This document shows, in pieces, positions 17,528 to 27,993 of a stretch of DNA of 62,533 nucleotides. Position 1 is the first letter of the stretch; the number at the start of each line of letters is the position of its first letter. The DNA is from Actinomycetota bacterium. GTDB lineage: Bacteria > Actinomycetota > Actinomycetes > Actinomycetales > Microbacteriaceae. Made by a program: the position numbers and the translations under genes. The stretch covers positions 1 through 62,533 of the forward strand of contig JAFDWK010000001.1 in the NCBI GenBank assembly GCA_018268515.1. The letters run 5' to 3'. A model generated the notes under the pieces. It saw nothing but the letters and a program-made list of their open reading frames with translations, made no database searches and was not told the DNA's origin.

Positions 17528-18810
17528 GCACCTCCCTCACCTCGGCGCCCGTGCTCGACGCGCCGACCGTCGTCAAGGTCCGCTCCCTGAAGACGCCGAT
17601 CACGCTGCTCGCGATCGCCGTGCTCCTGGGCCTGCTGTTCCTGTTCGCGCCCCGCTACGGGACCACGACCTTCCGCCTGTCCGAGGCGAGCGCGGCGATC
17701 CACCTGGGCGACATCCCGGTGCCCGCGGGCCCGCTGCTGTGGATCGCGTGGGCGCTCGCGCTCGTGCTCGGCGTCCTCGCACTCGTCGCGGCGTTGCAGT
17801 ACCGCAAGATCGCCCTGTGGCTGCCGATCGTCTACGCCCTCCTGGCGATGACGGCGTTCCTCACCTGGGCCGGCGCCGGCGCCGGAGGCGCGATCACCCT
17901 GACCGGCCTGCTCGGCGGATCCATCTCGCTCGCGGTGCCGCTCGTGTTCGGCGCTCTCGCCGGTGTCATCGGCGAGCGCGCGGGCGTCGTGAACGTCGCG
18001 ATCGAGGGGCAGTTCCTGCTCGGCGCCTTCACCGCGGCGATCCTCGGATCCCTCACGCACAACGCGTTCGTGGGTCTCATCGGCGCGATGTTCGGCGGCA
18101 TCCTCATCTCGCTCGTGCTGGGCGCCTTCGCGATCAAGTACCTCGTGGATCAGGTGATCGTCGGCGTGGTGCTGAACGTGTTCGCCTCGGGACTCACCGG
18201 ATTCCTGTACCAGGGCGTGCTCGCCCCGAACGCGCAGACGCTGAACAGCCCCACCCGGTTCTCCCTCATCAAGATCCCGATCCTCGGCGACATCCCCGTG
18301 ATCGGTCCGGCGCTGTTCAATCAGACCTTCCTCGTGTACCTGATGTACGTCGTGGTCGCGATCGTCGCCTGGGCGATGTACCGCACCCGCTGGGGTCTGC
18401 GCGTGCGCGCGGTCGGCGAGCACCCGCACGCGGCCGACACCGTCGGCATCAAGGTCAACCCGACCCGGTTCTGGAACCTGCAGCTCGCGGGCGCCATCGC
18501 CGGCATCGGCGGCGCGTACTTCACGCTCGTCTCCGTGCCGCAGTTCACCAAGGACATGACCGCGGGCCTCGGCTTCATCGCACTCGCCGCCGTGATCTTC
18601 GGCCGATGGGATCCGCTGCGCGCGGCCCTGGCGGCACTGCTGTTCGGCTTCGCCACGAACCTGCAGAACCTGCTCACGGTGCTGCGCACGCCGATCCCCG
18701 GCGAGTTCATGCTGATGCTGCCCTACGTCGTGACGATCCTCGCCGTGGTCGGCTTCGTCGGCCAGATCAAGGCGCCGGCGGCGGACGGCAAGCCCTACAT
18801 CAAGTCCTAG
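17524..18810 (+). CDS. Nucleoside ABC transporter permease 2
   Basis: 428 residues from ATG 17524, which overlaps the stop of permease 1. Hydrophobic throughout. The BPD_transp_2 motifs GERAGVVNVAIEGQFLLGAF and RAVGEHPHAADTVGIKV are present. This is the second half of the heterodimeric pore. The frame is open well upstream in permease 1, but homology and the overlap fix the start. Confidence 0.92.
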   Translation: MSTSLTSAPVLDAPTVVKVRSLKTPITLLAIAVLLGLLFLFAPRYGTTTFRLSEASAAIHLGDIPVPAGPLLWIAWALALVLGVLALVAALQYRKIALWLPIVYALLAMTAFLTWAGAGAGGAITLTGLLGGSISLAVPLVFGALAGVIGERAGVVNVAIEGQFLLGAFTAAILGSLTHNAFVGLIGAMFGGILISLVLGAFAIKYLVDQVIVGVVLNVFASGLTGFLYQGVLAPNAQTLNSPTRFSLIKIPILGDIPVIGPALFNQTFLVYLMYVVVAIVAWAMYRTRWGLRVRAVGEHPHAADTVGIKVNPTRFWNLQLAGAIAGIGGAYFTLVSVPQFTKDMTAGLGFIALAAVIFGRWDPLRAALAALLFGFATNLQNLLTVLRTPIPGEFMLMLPYVVTILAVVGFVGQIKAPAADGKPYIKS

Positions 18811-18820
18811 GAGGACATTC

Positions 18821-19231
18821 GTGGACATCGACTGGGATGAGCTGCGCCGTGTCGCCGACGAGGCGCAGCAGAAGGCGTATGCCCCGTACTCGCACTACCG
18901 GGTGGGTGCGGCCGCGCTCGTCGACGACGGCCGGATCGTCTCCGGCTGCAACGTCGAGAACGCCTCCTACGGCGTCACGCTGTGCGCCGAGTGCGCGATG
19001 GTCGGCGACCTGTTCATGTCGGGCGGCGGGCGCCTGGTCGCCTTCCTGTGCGTGAACGGCGAGGGCGAGACGATCATGCCCTGCGGCCGCTGCCGTCAGC
19101 TGCTGTACGAGCACTCCGCGCCGGGGATGCTGCTGGAGACCGTGTCCGGGATCAGGACCATCGACGAAGTGCTGCCCGACGCGTTCGGGCCGAGAGATCT
19201 TCGACAGGCTCAGGGACCGGAAGGATATTGA
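18821..19231 (+). CDS. cdd: Cytidine deaminase with an atypical C-terminal tail
   Basis: 136 residues; converts (deoxy)cytidine to (deoxy)uridine. Zinc ligands are Cys55, Cys88 and Cys91, and Glu57 is the catalytic base (CAEC and PCGRC). GTG start with a strong AGGAGG ribosome binding site 10 bases after the permease stop. After the usual FGP ending the last dozen residues are encoded by TTCGACAGGCTCAGGGACCG (19200-19219), a sequence I recognise as a dispersed actinobacterial repeat half, so the tail is probably acquired. deoA begins one base after the stop. Confidence 0.95.
   Translation: MDIDWDELRRVADEAQQKAYAPYSHYRVGAAALVDDGRIVSGCNVENASYGVTLCAECAMVGDLFMSGGGRLVAFLCVNGEGETIMPCGRCRQLLYEHSAPGMLLETVSGIRTIDEVLPDAFGPRDLRQAQGPEGY
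19200..19220. repeat. REP-like repeat half inside the cdd 3' end
   Basis: TTCGACAGGCTCAGGGACCG plus one more G. From memory, its complement (ending CTGAGCCTGTCGAA) is part of a palindromic repeat scattered in many high-G+C genomes. Only one arm is present, and it encodes the last residues of cytidine deaminase. Confidence 0.5.
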
Positions 19232-19232
19232 G

Positions 19233-20525
<1,293 letters not shown>

Positions 20526-20615
20526 GCTGATCCCGGGCGCAGCGCCCATGCCCGGTTCCTCTCCCGGAACATCCCTGACGACTCCCATCGATCGACCGCT
20601 GAGGAAGGATCCGTC

Positions 20616-21731
20616 ATGCCCATCGACGCGAACGGCGACCTGGAGGTCGAGGGCCTGTCCCTCCGCGCTCTGCCGAAGGTCTCCCTGCACGACCACCTGG
20701 ACGGCGGCGTCCGCCCCGCCACGATCATCGAGCTGGCGGACGCGGCCGGCATCGAACTGCCGCACACCGATCCGACCGCGCTCGCGATGTGGTTCCGCAC
20801 CCAGGCGTCGGCCGGGTCGCTGGTCGACTACCTGAAGACCTTCGACGTGTCGCTGTCGGTCATGCAGAGCGCCGAGAACCTGCGCCGGATCTCGCGTGAG
20901 TTCGTCGAGGACCTGGTGCGCGACGGCGTCGTCTACGGCGAGGTGCGCTGGGCGCCCGAACTGCACGTGACGGCGGGGCTCAGCCTGCAGCAGGCGGTCG
21001 ACGCCGTGCAGGACGGCATCGACGAGGCCGAGGACGGCGCGGAGCGTCAGGGGCGGAGCATCCGCGTGGGACAGCTGCTGTCCGCGATGCGGCAGACCGA
21101 CCGGGTGCGGGAGATCGCCGAGCTCGCGGTAGCCAACCGCGACCGCGGCGTGGTCGGCTTCGACACGGCGGGGCCCGAGGCGGGCTATCCGTCGTCGCGC
21201 TACCGTGAGACCTTCGAATACCTGGCGGGGCAGATGTTCCCGGCCACCGTGCACGCCGGGGAGGCGGCGGGGCCCGACTCGATCCGCTCCGCGCTCATCG
21301 ACGGGCGCGCGTTGCGCCTCGGGCACGGTGTGCGCATCGCGGAGGATCTGGAGATCGTGAACCGCGACGGCGAAGAGGTGCAGGTGCGGTTCGGCGACCT
21401 CGCCCGCTGGGTGCGGGACCGGGAGATCCCGCTCGAGCTGTCGCCGTCGTCGAACCTGCAGACGGGGGCGATCGCTGCCTGGGGCACCGAGTTCGCCGAT
21501 CATCCGTTCGACCTGCTCTATCAACTCGGCTTCGCGGTCACCGTGAACGTCGACAACCGCACCATGAGCGCGACGTCGCTGACGCGCGAGATGGCGCTGC
21601 TGGTCGACGCGTTCGGCTACGACCTCGAGGACCTGGAGTCGTTCCAGTTCAACGCCGCCGCCGGCGCCTTCCTCCCCGTCGAGGAACGAGAGGAGCTCGT
21701 CGATCTGATCGCCGAGGGCTTCGACGAGTGA
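20616..21731 (+). CDS. add: Adenosine deaminase
   Basis: 371 residues; converts (deoxy)adenosine to (deoxy)inosine. Zinc ligands begin with His25 and His27 in SLHDHLDGG. The catalytic HAGE motif is at 213-216. SPSSNLQTG and NVDNRTMSAT carry later active-site residues. A GAGGAAGG ribosome binding site precedes the ATG. The product feeds the purine nucleoside phosphorylase at 38563-39393. Confidence 0.95.
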   Translation: MPIDANGDLEVEGLSLRALPKVSLHDHLDGGVRPATIIELADAAGIELPHTDPTALAMWFRTQASAGSLVDYLKTFDVSLSVMQSAENLRRISREFVEDLVRDGVVYGEVRWAPELHVTAGLSLQQAVDAVQDGIDEAEDGAERQGRSIRVGQLLSAMRQTDRVREIAELAVANRDRGVVGFDTAGPEAGYPSSRYRETFEYLAGQMFPATVHAGEAAGPDSIRSALIDGRALRLGHGVRIAEDLEIVNRDGEEVQVRFGDLARWVRDREIPLELSPSSNLQTGAIAAWGTEFADHPFDLLYQLGFAVTVNVDNRTMSATSLTREMALLVDAFGYDLEDLESFQFNAAAGAFLPVEEREELVDLIAEGFDE

Positions 21732-21779
21732 CCTCGCGGCACGGGTGGCGTCGATGAGCCCCGGGGCGGACGGCGCCGC

Positions 21780-21920
21780 ATGCCGGCGGCGATCGTGCTC
21801 GAGGTCGGCGCCACGCCGAGCCTGCGGGTCGTGTCGACCGGCGGATCCGGGTGGTGGCCGATCGCGGTCGTGATCGGCTACGGCGGGGCGTTCTGGCTGG
21901 TCGAGGCGGGCACGCATTGA
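21780..21920 (+). CDS. Putative small membrane protein, 46 residues
   Basis: ATG 21780 opens a 46-residue frame with strongly G/C-biased third codon positions like its neighbours. One hydrophobic segment (WWPIAVVIGYGGAFWLVEAG) lies near the C-terminus. There is no clear ribosome binding site, and no homolog is recognised. It lies 48 bases after add, in the 305-base gap before the convergent epimerase gene, and may be a real small protein or the remnant of a larger one. The remaining bases, 21921-22035, hold nothing I can identify. Confidence 0.35.
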   Translation: MPAAIVLEVGATPSLRVVSTGGSGWWPIAVVIGYGGAFWLVEAGTH

Positions 21921-22035
21921 CGCCGGAGCCGTCGGCTTTGGACGGCGACATCCATCCGGAGGCCGTCACAGCGGTGGTGGCCCTCCCCGCGAGATCGGCG
22001 TGCACCGGAGCTTCCGCGGCACGGACGACGCGAGC

Positions 22036-23028
22036 CTACGGCCGGGGCGTGCCCGAGGTGTCCACCAGCGAGGACTGACGCTCCCGCGCCACGTCCGGGT
22101 GCGTGCGCACGTATGCCTCGAAGGCCTCGGCGGAGGTGAGACGCGGGGTGTAGCCGAACTCGTCCTTGAGCCGGTCGTTGCGCAGCACGGGGCGGTAGCG
22201 CAGGAAGCGGATCTTCTCCGGTCCGTGTTCGGTCAGTCGCAGCATGCTGCCGATCGCGAGGGCCACGGTGAGCAGCGGTGCGGGAACGGTGAGCAGCGGC
22301 TTGCCCAGACGGCGGGCGATCTGCGGCACGGTGAGCGCACCGTCGCCCGCCACGTTGTAGATGCCCGCAGGCCCTTCGCCGACCGCCGCGCGTACCATCG
22401 CCGCGGCGACGTCGTCCACCCAGATGAAGACGAACGGGGAATCGGATCCGGCGATGTGCAGGATCCGCTTCGCATCCCACAGCGCCGTGATCTGGTTGTG
22501 CACGGTCGGGCCGAGGATCGTGCCGATCCGGAAGACCACCTGCTCGAGACCCGGGTGCATGATGCGCGCGGTCGCGAGCATCTCCTCGATCATGCGCTTG
22601 TGCCGCGAGTACGGGAACTGGTCGTTGCCGCGCAGCGCGTCCGTCTCCACGATCCAGTCCGGGTTGTCGGCGTGGTATCCGTACGCCGCGCCGGAGCTGG
22701 ACACCACGAGGCGGCGCACCTCGGCTTCCACGCACGCGGCCAGCACGTTGGCGGAGCCCTGCACGTCGACGCGGAACTCGCCCTGCACGTCGCGACCGGG
22801 ATTCACGATCGCCGCGAGATGGACGACCGTGTCGATCCGGTGCTGCAGGAGCAGCTCCGGAAGCGTCAGCGGATCGGTGACGTCCACGGGCACCGACACC
22901 ACGCCCGGCACCTCCGACTCGCGCAGATCGCCGGAGAACACGACGTCGACCTCGGGGCGATCCGCGAGCAGTCTCGTGACCCTGCTGCCCAGGAAGCCGG
23001 CGCCGCCGGTGACCAGAACCCGCCTCAT
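22036..23028 (-). CDS. NAD-dependent epimerase/dehydratase (extended SDR)
   Basis: 330 residues. The N-terminal Rossmann motif is VTGGAGFLGS. The catalytic Tyr-x-x-x-Lys is YSRHKR near residue 138. IVNPGRD and the downstream YNVAGDG segments fit UDP-sugar-epimerase-like enzymes. ATG 23028 overlaps the symporter stop by four bases, so it is the third gene of a three-gene operon with the flavin monooxygenase. The substrate is unknown, and a role on the monooxygenase product is possible but unproven. Confidence 0.85.
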   Translation of the reverse strand: MRRVLVTGGAGFLGSRVTRLLADRPEVDVVFSGDLRESEVPGVVSVPVDVTDPLTLPELLLQHRIDTVVHLAAIVNPGRDVQGEFRVDVQGSANVLAACVEAEVRRLVVSSSGAAYGYHADNPDWIVETDALRGNDQFPYSRHKRMIEEMLATARIMHPGLEQVVFRIGTILGPTVHNQITALWDAKRILHIAGSDSPFVFIWVDDVAAAMVRAAVGEGPAGIYNVAGDGALTVPQIARRLGKPLLTVPAPLLTVALAIGSMLRLTEHGPEKIRFLRYRPVLRNDRLKDEFGYTPRLTSAEAFEAYVRTHPDVARERQSSLVDTSGTPRP

Positions 23029-23978
23029 CGTGCTCCCGCCGGGTTCGCGTGCCGGGAGGCGTCGCCGGAGAGCGAACCGGTGCGGCGCGTGGTGTGCATG
23101 CCCCAGAGCGTAGCGACTGCGAGGCCCGCCACGATGTCCCACACACCCCACCAGCCGGCCACGACGGCCATGCCGCCGAGACCGCCGAAGAACGCGAACA
23201 CCAACCCGAGACCGAGGCCGGCGTTGCGGATGCCCACTTCGAACGTCATCGCCTTGCGCTCGCGCGTGCCGAGCCCGCCCAGCACGGCGGTGCCGTAGCC
23301 GATCGCGAGCGAGACCGCGTCGTGGATCGCGACCACGAGCAGCACGGATCCGATCACGCTGAGGAAGACGGCCCAGTTGCCGGCGAGCGCACCGATGATG
23401 AAGCCCAGCAGCGCCAGCAGGCTGAACCAGCGCACGAACGGCTGCACCCGCGAGGCGAGCCGCGGCAGCCGGGCGCGCAGCAGCAGGCCCGCGGCGAACG
23501 GCACTCCGATGATGAGCATGATCTCCAGCAGCATCTGCCACGGGTTCAACGCGACCTGGTGCAGCAGACGATGCGCGGTCGGGTGCACGGATCCCCAGAA
23601 CGCGATGCTCAGCGGCATGGCGACGAGGTAGAGCAGATTGCCGACCGCGGTCATCGACACGGACAGGGCGACGTTCCCGCCGGAGCGGTGGGTGAGCACC
23701 TGGGAGATGTTGCCGGGCGGGCAGCACGCCACCAGGATCATGCCGAGCGCCATCGACGGCGTCACCGGCAGGATCAGGGTCAGGCCGAAGGTGACGGCGG
23801 GCAGCACGAGCAGCTGCGCGAGGATCGCCACGATGAAGGGCTTGGGGTGCGTGAGCACGACTCGGAAGTCCTTGGGGGAGGTGTCCAGCGCGATGCCGAG
23901 CATGATCAGGCCGAGCACCACGTTGAGAATCGTCAGCGCGCCGGGCGCGAAGTGGACGACCACGTCGTCGACGTTCAT
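23025..23978 (-). CDS. BASS-family (bile acid:sodium symporter-like) transporter
   Basis: 317 residues with nine to ten membrane segments. GMILVACCPPGNISQVLTHR and GGNVALSVSMTAVGNLLYLV are the paired conserved motifs of BASS/SBF proteins, which move organic anions with sodium. KAMTFEVGIRNAGLGLGLVF is the late signature helix. It overlaps both flanking genes by four bases. Translational coupling suggests it moves a substrate or product of the flanking enzymes. Confidence 0.9.
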   Translation of the reverse strand: MNVDDVVVHFAPGALTILNVVLGLIMLGIALDTSPKDFRVVLTHPKPFIVAILAQLLVLPAVTFGLTLILPVTPSMALGMILVACCPPGNISQVLTHRSGGNVALSVSMTAVGNLLYLVAMPLSIAFWGSVHPTAHRLLHQVALNPWQMLLEIMLIIGVPFAAGLLLRARLPRLASRVQPFVRWFSLLALLGFIIGALAGNWAVFLSVIGSVLLVVAIHDAVSLAIGYGTAVLGGLGTRERKAMTFEVGIRNAGLGLGLVFAFFGGLGGMAVVAGWWGVWDIVAGLAVATLWGMHTTRRTGSLSGDASRHANPAGAR

Positions 23979-25300
23979 GAGCGTCCCCGGATCCCTTCGA
24001 CGAGCGCGGACCTCTCCGCGTTCACGGCACGCCGGTAGGCGTCCTTGTTCACGTAGTACGACATGCGTGCGAGCCCGAGGTAGTGGTAGCCGCCGGTGAG
24101 GTCGGGCCAGGAACCCGTCCGGACCCGCTCGCGGAATCGGGCGGCGCGCGCCGGATCCTCATCCTGGGCGGCCAGATAGGCGGCGATCAGCTCGGCCTGT
24201 TCGTAGCGGCCCTGCCAGCCGATGCCGCTGGCCTCGATCATGCCGCACACGAAGAGCCCGTTGAACGACGGCGGGAACACGTTCAGGAACAGCCGTGGCG
24301 AGGCACCCGTCCAGTTCAGGTGCTCCCGGTCGACGAACGGATAGTCCAGCCGGTATCCGGTGGCCAGCAGGATGAGGTCGTAGTCGCCGGCGGTGCCGTC
24401 GCGGAAGCGCACGGTCGATCCGTCGAAGCGGTCGACGTCGGCGCGGACCCGCAGGTCGCCCTGGCCGAGATGGTTCAGCACCAGGGTGTTCACGATCGGG
24501 TGCGACTCGTAGATGCGGTAGTCGGGCCGGGGGAAGCCGAACCGCACCGGGTCGCCCGTGAACGCTCGCAGCACCCGGGAGTCGATCGCCTGCTTGATCC
24601 GGGCGGGCAGCGGCCTGCCCTGGTTGAGGGTGTCGCTCGGCCGGCCGAACAGGTAGCGCGGCACGAAGTAGTAGCCGCGGCGCACGCTCATGTCCACGCT
24701 CTCCGCGTGGTGCACGGCGTCGACCGCGATGTCGCAGCCCGAGTTGCCGGCGCCGATGATGAGCACGCGCCGGCCGGCGAGCTGCGACGGATCCTTGTAT
24801 GCGCTGGTGTGCATGATCTCGCCCGAGAACCCGCCGGCGAACGTGGGGATGTTCGGCTCGGCGAGCGTGCCGTTCGCGAGGATCACTCCGCGATGGCGGT
24901 GCTCGGCCACGCGCTGCGCCCCGCGCGCGTCGGTCGTCGTCGTGCGCAGGATCCAGCCGTCGCCCTCGGGCGTCAGACGGTCCACGTGCGTGCCGAACCG
25001 GAACCGCTCGCGCAGCCCGAACGCGTCGGCATAATCGTCGAAGTAGCGCTTCAGGATGCGATGACCGGGGTAGTCCACGTCGCTGTCCATCGGGAACTCG
25101 GTGAACTCGGTGGTCGTGCGGGAGGAGATCAGGTGGGCGGAGGAGTACATCGTGCTGCGCGGGTTGGTGATGTCCCAGAGGCCCCCGACGCCGTGTGAGG
25201 CCTCGTATCCGGTGGCATCGATGCCCGCCTTCTGCAGCGCCCGCGCGACGGCGAGGCCCGACGGGCCCGCACCGATCACGGCGTACGAGGTGGCGGTCAT
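23975..25300 (-). CDS. Flavin-containing monooxygenase
   Basis: 441-residue class B flavin monooxygenase. The FAD motif GAGPSG is at 11-16. The FMO fingerprint FxGxxxHxxxY is intact as FSGEIMHTSAY at 158-168. The NADPH motif GAGNSG is at 183-188. Members oxygenate soft nucleophiles (N, S) or perform Baeyer-Villiger reactions. A GAAGGAG ribosome binding site precedes the ATG. First gene of the operon with the BASS transporter and the epimerase. Confidence 0.9.
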   Translation of the reverse strand: MTATSYAVIGAGPSGLAVARALQKAGIDATGYEASHGVGGLWDITNPRSTMYSSAHLISSRTTTEFTEFPMDSDVDYPGHRILKRYFDDYADAFGLRERFRFGTHVDRLTPEGDGWILRTTTTDARGAQRVAEHRHRGVILANGTLAEPNIPTFAGGFSGEIMHTSAYKDPSQLAGRRVLIIGAGNSGCDIAVDAVHHAESVDMSVRRGYYFVPRYLFGRPSDTLNQGRPLPARIKQAIDSRVLRAFTGDPVRFGFPRPDYRIYESHPIVNTLVLNHLGQGDLRVRADVDRFDGSTVRFRDGTAGDYDLILLATGYRLDYPFVDREHLNWTGASPRLFLNVFPPSFNGLFVCGMIEASGIGWQGRYEQAELIAAYLAAQDEDPARAARFRERVRTGSWPDLTGGYHYLGLARMSYYVNKDAYRRAVNAERSALVEGIRGRS

Positions 25301-25408
25301 GGTCTCCTTCGACGGCGCGGCCGGGTCATCGCGCGCAGTGCCCCGATCCTATCCCTCAGCTGGGAGAACGGTGGGAGCGGCGAGAGCGGAACAGGCGACC
25401 CGGATCCC

Positions 25409-25438
25409 TTGACGCCGACGGCATCGCGGCGGGATCGT
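25409..25438 (+). promoter_or_regulatory. Possible promoter of the sensor kinase gene
   Basis: TTGACG (25409-25414), 18 bases, then GATCGT (25433-25438), about 45 bases before the kinase start. The -35 is good and the -10 weak. Confidence 0.3.
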
Positions 25439-25482
25439 GAGAGCGCGGATCGGCTCGGTCCCGCGCACAGATCGGAGTGACG

Positions 25483-27228
25483 ATGGCGGATCCGCAGACG
25501 CCGGACGGGCGATCCGCCATCGCGCGGTCGCTGGATCGGTCGCTGCTGATGCTCGGGGTCGCCGGGCTGACGCTGGGCGTGATCTACCTCGCGCTGACCT
25601 TGCCGGTCCACGAACAGTGGTGGGCCTACGCACTGGCCATCGTCGCGTTCTGGACGTTCATCGCGGCCGGCATCCTGGCCTGGCAGCGCCGGCCGAGCAA
25701 CGGGATGGGCGCACTGATCGTGTTCGGCGGGTTCTCGCTCTACGTCGGCATGCTCGCCGACACCGGCGTGCCGATCCTGGCCGCCGTCGGCGTGCTGTGC
25801 GCGACGCTGCTGCTGGCGGTCACGCTGCATCTGCTGCACGCGTTCCCCTCCGGACGGCTGCGCGGACGGTTCTCCCGCGCGACCGTGATCGGGGGGTATC
25901 TGGTCTGCACCGTGCTGCAGGCGCCGCTGTTCCTGTTCGATGGGAACAGCCCCTCGCCCGAGCTGGTCATCGCGGACCGCCCGGACTTCGTCGCCCTGGG
26001 CGGCGTGATCCAGCAGGTCGCGGGCCTGCTGGTCACACTCGCCACCGTTGTCGTGCTGGCGTCGCGGCTGCGGCGCAGCGACGCCGTGCACCGGCGGGTG
26101 CTGATCCCGCTGTTCGGCTATGGGATCTTCGCGGTGCTGTTCGGCCCGTTCGGGCCGATGCTGCTCACAGCGCTGACCGGGATGGCGCCCGACCAGGGGG
26201 TGATCGTGCAGCTGCTGGTCTACATGGGCATCCCGATCGCGTTCGCGCTGAGCGTGCTGCGCGGCGGGTTCGCCCGCAGCGGCGAGCTGCAGGAACTCGG
26301 CACCTGGCTGGGCGGGAGCGACGGCACGCATCCGGAGCTGCGGTCGGCGCTCGCACGCACACTGGGCGACGACTCGCTGCGCGTGCTGTTCTGGGTGCCG
26401 GAGAGGGACGTCTTCGTCGACGCCGACGGCGTTCCGACCCGGCTGCCGCAGGGCGACGGGCGGGCGGCCGTCGATGTCGAGCTCGATGGCCGCCTGATCG
26501 GCGCGATCGAGTACGACTCGGACCTGATCGCCGAGGACGGCCTCGTGCGCATGGCGGGACGGATCGTCGCGATCGCGGTGGAACGCGATCGCCTCACTGC
26601 GGAACTGCTGGCGAGCCGGCGCGAGCTGCTCAGATCCCGAGCCCGGCTGGTGGAGACGGCAGAGCGCGAGCGCCGCAGGATCGCCCGGGACCTGCACGAC
26701 GGACTGCAGGTGCGGCTGGTGCTGCTCGGGATGCACGCCGGGGCGCTGGCGCGCGCCGAGGAGGCGTCCGACGGGTTCCGACGGGATGCGACCGCGCTGC
26801 GCGAGGGCATCGACAGTGCCGCGGGGGAGCTGCGCCGCTTCGTGCACGCGGTGATGCCCTCGACGCTCATCGAGCAGGGACTGGCCGCCGCGGCTGAGGA
26901 TCTGGTGGACCGGATGCCGGTACCCACCGCACTGGAGCTCGGGCTGGGCGAGGCGGATCTGCCCCAGACCATCGAGAGCGCGGCCTACTTCGTCATCGCC
27001 GAGGGGCTCGCGAACGCCCTCAAGCATGCCGAGGCGACGGCCTGCGCGGTGCGCGTGATCCACGACGGCGACGTGCTCAGCCTCGAGGTGGGCGACAACG
27101 GCGTGGGCGGCGCGGCCGCCCCGGTCGGGCTGCGCGATCGCATCGAGGCGGTCGGCGGCGTGCTGAAGGTCGACAGCCCCGCCGGGGGCGGGACGACGTT
27201 GAGAGTGGAGTTGCCGTGCGAGTGGTGA
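25483..27228 (+). CDS. Sensor histidine kinase (NarL-type two-component system)
   Basis: About 581 residues from ATG 25483, with CGGAG five bases upstream; a GTG at 25477 is an alternative start. The N-terminal half has roughly eight to nine membrane helices, followed by a soluble sensor-like region. The HisKA_3 dimerisation motif is RRIARDLHDGLQVRL with the phospho-accepting His, and the ATPase lobe shows EGLANALKHAEATA and GDNGVGGA. The response-regulator gene overlaps its 3' end, so they are a cognate pair. The signal is unknown. Confidence 0.9.
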   Translation: MADPQTPDGRSAIARSLDRSLLMLGVAGLTLGVIYLALTLPVHEQWWAYALAIVAFWTFIAAGILAWQRRPSNGMGALIVFGGFSLYVGMLADTGVPILAAVGVLCATLLLAVTLHLLHAFPSGRLRGRFSRATVIGGYLVCTVLQAPLFLFDGNSPSPELVIADRPDFVALGGVIQQVAGLLVTLATVVVLASRLRRSDAVHRRVLIPLFGYGIFAVLFGPFGPMLLTALTGMAPDQGVIVQLLVYMGIPIAFALSVLRGGFARSGELQELGTWLGGSDGTHPELRSALARTLGDDSLRVLFWVPERDVFVDADGVPTRLPQGDGRAAVDVELDGRLIGAIEYDSDLIAEDGLVRMAGRIVAIAVERDRLTAELLASRRELLRSRARLVETAERERRRIARDLHDGLQVRLVLLGMHAGALARAEEASDGFRRDATALREGIDSAAGELRRFVHAVMPSTLIEQGLAAAAEDLVDRMPVPTALELGLGEADLPQTIESAAYFVIAEGLANALKHAEATACAVRVIHDGDVLSLEVGDNGVGGAAAPVGLRDRIEAVGGVLKVDSPAGGGTTLRVELPCEW

Positions 27229-27863
27229 TCGCCGAGGACGAGGCCCTGCTGCGCCAGGGGCTCGCGCTGATGCTGAGGCAGGCCGGATTCCAGGTGGAGG
27301 GGACGGTCGCCGACGCAGAGCGGCTGATCAAGACCGTCGCAGAGCGGCGTCCCGACATCGTGGTCACCGACATCCGGATGCCGCCGACCTTCACCGACGA
27401 AGGCATGGTCGCGGCCCTGCACATCCGCGCCGCGTTTCCTGACACGGCCGTGATGGTGCTCTCGCAGTACGTGCAGCGAGGGTATGCGCGCGAACTGCTC
27501 GACACGCCGTCGGGTGGCGTGGGCTACCTGCTGAAGCAGCGGATCTCGGATGCGGACAGCTTCTGCGACGCGCTGCGGCGGATCGCGGCAGGCGGGACGG
27601 CACTGGATCCCGAGGTCGTCTCGATGATGGTCGATCGCGCGGGCAGGAGCGAGGAGGGGGTCGGCCGGCTCACGCCCCGGCAGCGCGAGGTACTGACGCT
27701 GATGGCGCAGGGGCGCAGCAACGGGTGGATCGCCGCGCACCTGTTCCTCAGCGAGAAGGCCGTCGTCCAGCACACCTCGAACATCTACGACGCGCTCGGC
27801 CTGCCGGTCGACGCCGACGACCACCGTCGCGTGCTCGCCGTGCTGCGCTACCTCGCGCACTGA
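27216..27863 (+). CDS. LuxR/NarL-type response regulator
   Basis: 215 residues from a GTG inside the kinase gene. The receiver domain has the acidic pair ED near residue 7 and the phospho-acceptor Asp in IVVTDIRMP. The conserved Lys sits in GYLLKQRI. The C-terminal helix-turn-helix begins at LTPRQREVLTLMAQGRSN. Its regulon is unknown. The closest downstream gene on the same strand is the NHLP-type peptide gene 130 bases away, a candidate target. Confidence 0.92.
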   Translation: MRVVIAEDEALLRQGLALMLRQAGFQVEGTVADAERLIKTVAERRPDIVVTDIRMPPTFTDEGMVAALHIRAAFPDTAVMVLSQYVQRGYARELLDTPSGGVGYLLKQRISDADSFCDALRRIAAGGTALDPEVVSMMVDRAGRSEEGVGRLTPRQREVLTLMAQGRSNGWIAAHLFLSEKAVVQHTSNIYDALGLPVDADDHRRVLAVLRYLAH

Positions 27864-27993
27864 GACCCCCGGCCCGCGCCGAAGCCGCCGAGCGCGGCGA
27901 CAGGTCCTGGGTCTATGGTCGCCGGAGCCCGCCCGGACGAGGCTGGGGGCACCGGTCGGACATCGATCGGACGAGGTACGGAGGAGGGGCAAC

